Part shown: positions 50,290 to 56,086 of the stretch, piece after piece | How positions within the stretch are numbered: the first letter of the stretch is position 1 | How the letters are laid out: the number at the start of each line of letters is the position of its first letter | Source: Planctomycetaceae bacterium | GTDB lineage: Bacteria > Planctomycetota > Phycisphaerae > Phycisphaerales > SM1A02 | Length of the DNA: 56,086 nucleotides | Direction of reading: 5' to 3' | NCBI GenBank assembly: GCA_002685335.1 | Contig: NYWY01000078.1 | Location: forward strand, 1-56,086 | Position numbers and translations under genes: made by a program | Notes under the pieces: model-generated | Databases searched by the model: none | What the model saw: the letters and a program-made list of their open reading frames with translations, nothing else | What the model was told of the DNA's origin: nothing

Positions 50290-51956
50290 TTCCACGGTCC
50301 GGCGGAGCACCGCTGGCGTGGCCGATTCTCGGTTTCATCGGGTCTCTGGTGGTTCTGGTTCCGGTAGCCATCATTCTGGCAAGCATCTTTCAGTCCTCAG
50401 GGGGCGAGTGGAGCCACCTCGCTGAAACGAGGCTTCCGACCTATGTGGGCAACACGCTGGTGCTCGCGGTTTCGGTCTGCACCTTCGCGGGCGTGATCGG
50501 GGTCGCGTCCGCGTGGTTGATCACGATGCATCGGTTCCCCGGGCGGCGTGTCCTCTCCTGGGCGCTGCTCCTGCCACTCGCGGTGCCGGCCTACCTCGCG
50601 GCCTATTCGCTGACCGATCTCCTGCAGTTCAGTGGCCCGGTTCAGACCTGGTTGAGGGCTCGATTCGATCTGGCCGCGGGGGACTACTGGTTCCCGTCGG
50701 TTCGGAGCCTCGGGGGCGCGATCTTCATCCTGACCCTGGCGCTCTACCCCTACGTCTATTTCGCCGCGAGAATCGCGTTTCTCGAACAGCCGAAGTCGGC
50801 GCTGGAGTCCAGTCGACTCCTTGGAAGAGGTCCGTGGGGGACCTTTTTCTTCGTCGCTCTCCCTCTGGCGAGGCCGGCAGTGATCGGAGGTCTGGCGTTG
50901 GTCCTGATGGAGACGGTCGCTGATTTCGGCGCCGTCGATTACTGCGCCGTGGATACGTTCGCGACCGGAATCTATCGCACCTGGTACGGGCTGGAGTCGA
51001 GGGTGGCGGCTTCCCAGTTGTCGGCCCTGTTGATCTCGGTGCTGTTGCTTCTGATCCTCGGGGAGCATTTGCTGCGTCGAAGCGAGCGATATCACCGGAC
51101 GTCGGCGCGGTGTCATCGGTCCGAGGGAACGGATCTGGGACCGATCAAAGGGACGTTGGCAATGATCTTCTGCCTGCTACCCGTGGCCTTTGGTTTCCTG
51201 TTTCCGATGGGGCGGTTGATCGGGCTCGTGGTCGGCCGCGGGGCCGGTGCGGAGTCGGTGCCGCTGGGAGGTCTCGTCCTGAGGACCACTGGAATCGGCA
51301 TCCTCGCGGCCGTGGTCTCGGTGATCATCGCACTGTTGATCGGTTACGCCGCAAGGATCCGGCCGGGCGCGCTCACCGCGACCAGTGCGGGCATCGCGAG
51401 GACGGGCTATGCGATTCCAGGTCCGGTGGTGGCGATCGGACTGCTTCTGCCCCTGAGCTGGTTGGACCATCGGATCAACGACGCGACCCTGTTCGTGACC
51501 GATGGTGCCTGGCGACCCGGTCTCATCTTCACCGGATCGATTCTCGCGTTGGTTCTGGGCTACCAGACCCGCTTCATCGCGGTCGGACTGTCGTTCGTGC
51601 AGTCGAGTCTGGAACGGGTGCACCTCCGGATCGACGAGGCTGCTCGGACGCTGGGCTCGAGTCGCGGCGGGATCCTGATGAGAATCCACATTCCACTGGT
51701 TCGCCGCAGCCTCCTGGCGGCCGGATTGCTGGTCTTCGTGGACGTGGTGAAGGAGCTCCCGGTCACCCTGATGCTTCGGCCGTTCAATTTCGATACCCTC
51801 GCGGTCCGGGTCTATCAGCTCGCATCGGACGAACGGCTCGAGGAGGCGGCGACGGCGGCGCTGCTGATCGGAATCGTCGGTCTTCTCCCGGTGATGCTTC
51901 TGTCGAGACAGATCGACCGGATCGTGTTTCGATCCGCGGACTCGGACCAACGATGA
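50286..51956 (+). CDS. Iron(III) ABC transporter permease (fused, two-domain)
   Basis: 556 residues with about twelve transmembrane segments in two homologous halves of FbpB/FutB/ThiP type. Each half carries the EAA loop (LESSRLLGRGPWGTFFFVALPLARPA; IDEAARTLGSSRGGILMRIHIPLVRRS) that contacts the ATPase. It passes ferric iron through the inner membrane. Start overlaps the imelysin stop and its own stop overlaps the ATPase start (both ATGA), so the proteins are coupled. Confidence 0.9.
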   Translation: MIPRSGGAPLAWPILGFIGSLVVLVPVAIILASIFQSSGGEWSHLAETRLPTYVGNTLVLAVSVCTFAGVIGVASAWLITMHRFPGRRVLSWALLLPLAVPAYLAAYSLTDLLQFSGPVQTWLRARFDLAAGDYWFPSVRSLGGAIFILTLALYPYVYFAARIAFLEQPKSALESSRLLGRGPWGTFFFVALPLARPAVIGGLALVLMETVADFGAVDYCAVDTFATGIYRTWYGLESRVAASQLSALLISVLLLLILGEHLLRRSERYHRTSARCHRSEGTDLGPIKGTLAMIFCLLPVAFGFLFPMGRLIGLVVGRGAGAESVPLGGLVLRTTGIGILAAVVSVIIALLIGYAARIRPGALTATSAGIARTGYAIPGPVVAIGLLLPLSWLDHRINDATLFVTDGAWRPGLIFTGSILALVLGYQTRFIAVGLSFVQSSLERVHLRIDEAARTLGSSRGGILMRIHIPLVRRSLLAAGLLVFVDVVKELPVTLMLRPFNFDTLAVRVYQLASDERLEEAATAALLIGIVGLLPVMLLSRQIDRIVFRSADSDQR

Positions 51957-52765
51957 TGCACCAGAATTCAAAATCCGAACCGACCCTCGAGGTGGAAGAC
52001 CTCGCCTTCGGATACGGACCCAGGCAACCGGTCATCGACGGGCTCTCCCTCTGCGTCGATCGGGGCCGGGTTCATGCGGTGCTTGGTTGCTCGGGGTGTG
52101 GGAAAACGACGCTGCTCCGCCTGATCGCCGGTCTGGAACGTCTCGAACGTGGCCGGATCCGGGTCGATGGCGTCCCGCTTGCGGGTGATGGGGTGCATCT
52201 GGCCCCGGAGCGCCGACCCGTGGGGATGGTCTTTCAGGACTACGCCCTCTTTCCCCATCGAACGGCTCGACGCAACGTGCTGTTCGGGATTCGGGGCGGG
52301 ACGCGTCGAGAACGCATCCGTCGGGCGGATGAGACCCTTGATTCGCTCGGGGTGCTTGAACTGGCGGATCGCATGCCTCACACCCTGAGCGGCGGTCAGC
52401 AACAGCGGATCGCCCTCGCCCGTTCCCTGGTGCGCAAGCCGCGGGTGATGCTTCTGGACGAGCCCTTCAGCAGTCTCGACGCCGAAACCCGGACGAAGGT
52501 CCGAACGGAGATCCTCGGTGTGCTTCGGGCATCAGGAGTGGCCACGTTGATCGTGACGCACGACCCGGCCGAGGCTGAGGCGGTGGCGGACTCGACATCC
52601 TGGGTGGCCTCGTGTCAGACCGGGCCGCGGTTCGTCACTATCGGGGACACCGGGGGGACCGCTGCGGCGACCGAAGTCTGCGTGCGGTCGCCCGACGTCG
52701 GTGAAATCAAGGAAAGCGATGGCCTGAAGCCCTCCGAGGGCCTGAGATCCGCTGATCACGGTTGA
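51953..52765 (+). CDS. Iron(III) ABC transporter ATPase
   Basis: 270 residues. Walker A GCSGCGKTT, Q-loop FQDYALFPH, signature LSGGQQQR, Walker B VMLLDEPFSSLD and H-loop VTHDPAEA. FbpC/FutC/AfuC type. The C-terminal 60 residues are an irregular acidic tail rather than a clear TOBE-type regulatory domain. ATG 51953 overlaps the permease stop; ATG 51956 is also possible. Last gene of the operon; no good terminator follows it. Confidence 0.88.
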   Translation: MMHQNSKSEPTLEVEDLAFGYGPRQPVIDGLSLCVDRGRVHAVLGCSGCGKTTLLRLIAGLERLERGRIRVDGVPLAGDGVHLAPERRPVGMVFQDYALFPHRTARRNVLFGIRGGTRRERIRRADETLDSLGVLELADRMPHTLSGGQQQRIALARSLVRKPRVMLLDEPFSSLDAETRTKVRTEILGVLRASGVATLIVTHDPAEAEAVADSTSWVASCQTGPRFVTIGDTGGTAAATEVCVRSPDVGEIKESDGLKPSEGLRSADHG

Positions 52766-53538
52766 TTTGGATCTTCTTGGAGGCCTGATCGCCGGTGAGG
52801 AAGCGATTTCTTCGACCGCCGGATTCCAAATCCATCTTCATCCCTCACCATCTCGGCCTGTCCGCCCGGAAGGCGGTTCCTGCATCGTGACTCTGAAAGC
52901 CACTGTCCCGGAAGAGCTCGACCTTGGCGATTCGCAGGGGCACCCTCCGCGGTTCGCACAAACCTGAAGTTCTTCCGATAGCCGGCGATGACCCGCCTCG
53001 GTGATTCTTTCCAGCGATCAGGGCGATTCTCCGCTCACGCATCCCCGGGTGTTCGATGGCATCCTCGGTGATCGTCGGCAGAGGAGGGTGGATCGAGATC
53101 TCAGGGACCGCCGAACCTGACTCTGGTGGGGAAAAGTGGGGTTCGAGGCCGTTTTCAGCGGCCTCACCGGCGATCGCTCGAGGGTTGTGTCGGCGGATCT
53201 GGCGGATTCGGTCGGGCGGTGGGAGGGTGGCTGGAGTTCGGAGTGCAGCGTTGGAATGGGCGGAGCCTTGTCGACCGCCTTCGAAGCTCAATCCCGCCCT
53301 CAAGCCGGACTTGAGACGCTCGGATTTCGAGACGTCCTCCGACTTTCGCGGTTTGGCAGCGACGACAAATCGAGGATGAATCAGCGTTTGTCGATGGGTC
53401 GGTAAATTTTGCGTCAATCCGGGGAAACAAAGGGTCGAATCGGAAGGAAAGATGGCTACTCTAAAGGCTCACGTCAGGGCTGAGAGTTCCCAAAGGCCCT
53501 CTGATTTCCCCCCTGCTACCCAGGAAGAAAAGAGAATC
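52766..53538. other. Long stretch without a convincing gene
   Basis: About 770 bases between the iron operon and the tagged paralogs. Open frames exist on both strands, but their third codon positions are not GC-biased as in the neighbours, and no family is recognised. One perfect 7-bp stem (GAGGCCG/CGGCCTC, 53145-53151 and 53159-53165) lies within. The last 80 bases hold the leader of the next gene. It may be decayed coding DNA or contain an RNA; I cannot tell. Confidence 0.5.
53457..53462 (+). promoter_or_regulatory. Possible -10 (TACTCT) for the first tagged paralog
   Basis: TACTCT 77 bases before the ATG at 53539, giving a leader of about 70 nt. No clear -35. Confidence 0.3.
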
Positions 53539-54174
53539 ATGAACCGACTTGCCATCTCTTCGTGCGCGGCCCTCGCCTGTGCTGCTCCAGCCCTCGCCGG
53601 TATCGGTCAGTCCGCCTTCTACGGCTGGGAGAACGGCGGCACTGTTCTCGGCCAGAGCTTGGACAACATCGCCTTCACCAACTCGACCGACAATCCGTTG
53701 AGTGGAACCTCATCGCTCTTCATGAACGAAGATCCGCTCAGTGGTACCCCTCAGGGCTACGTCGCCTTCATCACCGGCCTCTCCGACGGTGACGTGATCG
53801 ATGCCAGCTTCTGGGCGTTCGACGACACCCCGGGTTCCTCGCCTTCCGTCCGCATCTGGGGCCACTACGGCCAGTCCTCCGACGTCAACGAAACCTCGGG
53901 CAGCGCGGGTGGCAACTCCACCTATTCCGGCGAGGACGGCGACTGGAGCGAGCTCAGTCACAGTTGGACCTTCGATTCCAATGGTGGCGCCCGGGACGCC
54001 CTCATCGTCGAAGTCCGCATGTACGCCAGCAGCAGTGCTGGCAGCAGCGCCTACATCGACGATCTCACCGTCTCCACGTCTTCGGAGACGGCCGTGATCA
54101 ACTTCGCCCCGGCTCCGGGCGCGCTCGCCCTTCTCGGCCTCGCCGGCTTCGCCGGTCGCCGTCGTCGCGGCTGA
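53539..54174 (+). CDS. Secreted beta-sandwich protein with PEP-CTERM-like tail, paralog 1
   Basis: 211 residues. Signal peptide (1-20, ...APALA-GI), a body of about 165 residues, and the tail FAPAPGALALLGLAGFAGRRRR: Pro-Gly motif, hydrophobic helix, Arg cluster, as in exosortase-type sorting signals. The body shares GTSSLFMNEDPLSGTPQGYV, RIWGHYGQ and DDLTVS with the two genes that follow. The start is ATG 53539 because the signal peptide begins there. Own terminator. A surface-anchored or matrix protein is likely. Confidence 0.75.
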   Translation: MNRLAISSCAALACAAPALAGIGQSAFYGWENGGTVLGQSLDNIAFTNSTDNPLSGTSSLFMNEDPLSGTPQGYVAFITGLSDGDVIDASFWAFDDTPGSSPSVRIWGHYGQSSDVNETSGSAGGNSTYSGEDGDWSELSHSWTFDSNGGARDALIVEVRMYASSSAGSSAYIDDLTVSTSSETAVINFAPAPGALALLGLAGFAGRRRRG

Positions 54175-54230
54175 TCCGGCTCGTTCGCGAGCCCAGCCCG
54201 ACCTGTTCCCAGGTCGAAACATGAGATGAC

Positions 54231-54265
54231 ACCGGACCCCGTCGCAAGGCGGGGTCCGGTTTTTC
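54231..54265 (+). terminator. Intrinsic terminator after paralog 1
   Basis: Perfect 11-bp stem ACCGGACCCCG/CGGGGTCCGGT (54231-54241, 54250-54260), 8-base loop, TTTTC tail. Confidence 0.85.
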
Positions 54266-54343
54266 GTACGGACGGAGGAGGGCGCGGTCGGGGAGTCCGG
54301 GCGTGGTTGGCCGTGAATCTCGCTGGATCGTCACAAAAGTTAT

Positions 54344-54371
54344 TTGACCAGGCGCTCCGGGTTGGTAGCGT
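54344..54371 (+). promoter_or_regulatory. Sigma70 promoter of paralog 2
   Basis: TTGACC (54344-54349), 16-base spacer, TAGCGT (54366-54371). Leader about 70 nt with AGGAGA 7 bases before the ATG. Confidence 0.6.
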
Positions 54372-54447
54372 GTCCTCGGTGGAGGTCCGCGGTTCCCGCC
54401 GTCAGGCCCTTCGAGTTCCCGAGTTCCCGTTTCCAGGAGACAGATTC

Positions 54448-55110
54448 ATGATTCGTACCTACGTGGCTTCTGCCGCCCTCGCCTTTGGAGCATCGACTCT
54501 GGCGAACGGTGATGTGATGTCGTTCACCGGCTGGGAAGACACGTCTGCTGACGCGATCTTCGGCTCCTACGGCAACATCGCCGGATCCGGATACACCTCC
54601 GCACCGGACCCCGTCTACGACGGCAATCACAGCCTCTTCCTTCAGGAAGACCCCTTGAGCGGGACCCCCAATGCGGTTCTCGCCTGGGTCTCCGGCATCT
54701 CGGCTGGTGACACGATCACGGCGACGATGTGGTTCCGAGGCACGGACGCCGGCAGCGGCAACTCGTCGAAGGCCCGGATCTGGGGTGCCTACTACGATTC
54801 CACCGATTCGAGCACCTACAACTCCTCGGCGGGTGGCAACAACGACTATGCCGGCGCAGGCGGTGTTTGGGAGTCGGTGAGCTACTCGTGGACGGCCAGC
54901 GGCAACACATCCGTCTTCGGGCTTCAGGCTCGCGTCTACGCTTACGGCGAGAACAACATGATCTGGGGTGACAACCTCACGATCAGCGTCGACAACGACT
55001 CGGCGACGATCGAGGTGGCCGGCGCCGCGTCGACGCCGGTCGTGCCGGGCCCGGCCGCCGGTTTCGCCATGCTGGGTGGATTGGTTGCTGCCCGTCGTCG
55101 CCGCCGCTGA
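54448..55110 (+). CDS. Secreted beta-sandwich protein with PEP-CTERM-like tail, paralog 2
   Basis: 220 residues. Signal peptide (1-19 or so, ...STLA-NG), body with FTGWEDTSADAIFGSYGNI, SLFLQEDPLSGTPNAVLAWV, ARIWGAYYDS and WGDNLTISVD, then tail PVVPGPAAGFAMLGGLVAAR plus an Arg cluster. Best-formed expression signals of the three: two-box promoter, AGGAGA site and terminator. Looks like a jelly-roll domain such as those of carbohydrate-binding modules, but no module is identified. Confidence 0.77.
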   Translation: MIRTYVASAALAFGASTLANGDVMSFTGWEDTSADAIFGSYGNIAGSGYTSAPDPVYDGNHSLFLQEDPLSGTPNAVLAWVSGISAGDTITATMWFRGTDAGSGNSSKARIWGAYYDSTDSSTYNSSAGGNNDYAGAGGVWESVSYSWTASGNTSVFGLQARVYAYGENNMIWGDNLTISVDNDSATIEVAGAASTPVVPGPAAGFAMLGGLVAARRRRR

Positions 55111-55154
55111 CGGCTTCCGAGCCCGAGGAACCCCGGGATGTTTCTGGAATGGTG

Positions 55155-55196
55155 AATGCGGCCCCTCGCCTCATGGCGAGGGGTCGCATTGTTTTC
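55155..55196 (+). terminator. Intrinsic terminator after paralog 2
   Basis: Stem CCCCTCGCC/GGCGAGGGG (55162-55170, 55175-55183) with loop TCAT, extended by AATGCG/CGCATT, then GTTTTC. Confidence 0.82.
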
Positions 55197-55301
55197 GTGG
55201 GTGAGGCTCACGTGGCTCCATCAGCCTCGGCGGCCCTTTCCTGGACCGGGCTTGAACGCGGAAGTTGGTGTATTCACGCTCGAATCGCGGAGGGTTCCGG
55301 A

Positions 55302-55338
55302 TAGACTTCAGACACGTGCCGGACGTTCCCGCGTCCGG
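55302..55338 (+). promoter_or_regulatory. Possible -10 (TAGACT) and leader stem-loop of paralog 3
   Basis: TAGACT at 55302-55307, then a perfect 7-bp stem CCGGACG/CGTCCGG (55319-55325, 55332-55338), with the AAGGAG site 23 bases on. Confidence 0.4.
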
Positions 55339-55372
55339 TACCCGGTTCCCCCCCGTGTGAAGGAGAATGCAG

Positions 55373-56020
55373 ATGTTTCGTTTCGCGTTATCGCTGAGTG
55401 TGATCAGCGTCATCGCTCCGTCGACGAATGCCGGCACCTTCCTCATGTCGGCTGCCACGAGCTGGGAGGATCCGACCGCCGAGGCGATCCTCGGCTCCAC
55501 GGGCAACGTCGGCGACTACGGCTATCACGATCAGGATGCCTACGAGGGGAGTTCCTCGCTCTACATTCTGGAATCGCCGGTGGCCGGCACGCCCGAGGCT
55601 TTTGTCGCGTACGTGACCGGCTTGCAGCCGGGAGACACGGTCCACGCCTCGATGTGGTTCAAGGGCGAAGGCGTGGTCGGGAAGGGGCGGGTCTGGGCTC
55701 ACTATGCGAATGCTGATATCGATGCCGAAGACGGATCCGCCGGCGGTGCGACCAGCTACGCGGGCATCGGGAACGAATGGGAGATGAGCAGTTACACCTG
55801 GACGATCCCTGAAGGCAAGACCGGGCTGGTGATCGAGGCTCGGACCTACAGCTATCAACAGGATGACTTTCTCCTCGCGGACGACTTGTTCGTGGGAGTC
55901 AACAGCACGACGGCGAGCATCGAGATCGCGGGACAGTCCTCCATCGCGCCGGTGCCCGGCCCTGCCGCGGCGGGCATGACTCTGGGGGGTCTGGTCGCGG
56001 TTCGTCGAAGACGTCGCTGA
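55373..56020 (+). CDS. Secreted beta-sandwich protein with PEP-CTERM-like tail, paralog 3
   Basis: 215 residues. Signal peptide (1-20), body with TSWEDPTAEAILGSTGNVGD, SSLYILESPVAGTPEAFVAY, GRVWAHYANA and LADDLFVGVN, then tail PVPGPAAAGMTLGGLVAVR and an Arg cluster. Same order of motifs as paralogs 1 and 2. AAGGAG is 1 base from the ATG at 55367 but 7 from the ATG at 55373, so the latter is chosen. A stem (56022-56029, 56040-56047) follows the stop without a T tract. Confidence 0.75.
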   Translation: MFRFALSLSVISVIAPSTNAGTFLMSAATSWEDPTAEAILGSTGNVGDYGYHDQDAYEGSSSLYILESPVAGTPEAFVAYVTGLQPGDTVHASMWFKGEGVVGKGRVWAHYANADIDAEDGSAGGATSYAGIGNEWEMSSYTWTIPEGKTGLVIEARTYSYQQDDFLLADDLFVGVNSTTASIEIAGQSSIAPVPGPAAAGMTLGGLVAVRRRRR

Positions 56021-56086
56021 CTCGATGCCGGATCGCCGGGGCATCGACCCGATTGAAAGAACGAAACGGGCCCTCGCCATGTAGCG

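Noticed and set aside
52845..53417. A 190-codon minus-strand open frame in the gene-poor stretch
   Set aside because: Third positions are mixed rather than strongly GC as in true neighbours, there is no motif, and no Shine-Dalgarno or TANNNT box precedes it.
1..56086. CRISPR arrays, tRNA or rRNA genes, insertion sequences, prophage or defence genes
   Set aside because: No spaced direct repeats, no cloverleaf or rRNA signatures, and no transposase, integrase or phage motifs were seen in any frame examined.

Overview
The window is high-GC bacterial DNA from a planctomycete, most likely of the Phycisphaerae. The evidence is genes for the futalosine menaquinone route, secreted proteins ending in dockerin-like tags (D-x-N-x-DG...ADxGxxLxxWG) or in Pro-Gly/hydrophobic/Arg-rich sorting tails (PEP-CTERM-like), zinc-ribbon membrane proteins with a CGYDLRG motif, and many lipoproteins of unknown function. 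Most of it is housekeeping chromosome. I see no phage, insertion sequence, CRISPR array, rRNA or tRNA.

Layout. 1-5.1 kb is a leftward gene run (cupin, membrane protein, HEAT lipoprotein, MATE exporter, mqnC). mqnC is cut off by a perfect 92-bp palindrome at the window edge. 5.1-8.6 kb runs rightward: a metallo-beta-lactamase-fold hydrolase, a dockerin-tagged secreted protein, mqnD and an ACT-domain protein. 8.8-11 kb runs leftward: a secreted cyclophilin and a tandem-domain QueD-like protein. 11-16 kb holds a YdjY-type lipoprotein, ruvC, a LolD/MacB-type ATPase, trpE and a zinc-ribbon membrane protein. 16-22 kb holds a secreted S41 protease and the pyruvate dehydrogenase genes (E1 alpha, E1 beta, E2). 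22-27.5 kb holds three glycosyltransferases and a secreted endonuclease/exonuclease/phosphatase-fold protein. 27.5-36 kb is leftward: a 1475-residue AsmA-like protein, a LOG-family protein, a lipoprotein, then pssA, trpB and the third glycosyltransferase. 36-48 kb holds a pteridine-reductase-like SDR, a TPR lipoprotein, valS, an HExxH lipoprotein, a second dockerin-tagged protein, an alpha/beta hydrolase, rsmD coupled to a toroid protein, a CheX-like protein and ispD. 48.3-52.8 kb is a four-gene iron(III) ABC operon behind a Fur-box-like dyad, with an imelysin-family gene inside it. After about 0.8 kb without a convincing gene, the window ends with three tandem paralogous secreted proteins, each with its own leader and sorting tail.

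Two global features stand out. First, many genes that are not translationally coupled have a -10-like TANNNT exactly 6-7 bases before the start codon, and no Shine-Dalgarno sequence. This implies widespread leaderless transcription, and it also fixes several GTG starts. Genes for abundant or exported products instead have real leaders with Shine-Dalgarno sites and often stem-loops. Second, genes within runs usually overlap by 4 bases (ATGA, GTGA, TTGA), and convergent genes abut with almost no space for terminators.

Functionally the window covers menaquinone (mqnC, mqnD), isoprenoid (ispD), tryptophan (trpE, trpB), phosphatidylserine (pssA), pyruvate oxidation and Fur-type iron uptake. The least described parts are the iron operon with its built-in imelysin, the tandem tagged paralogs, the possible leaderless gene class and a candidate small RNA near 11.15 kb.
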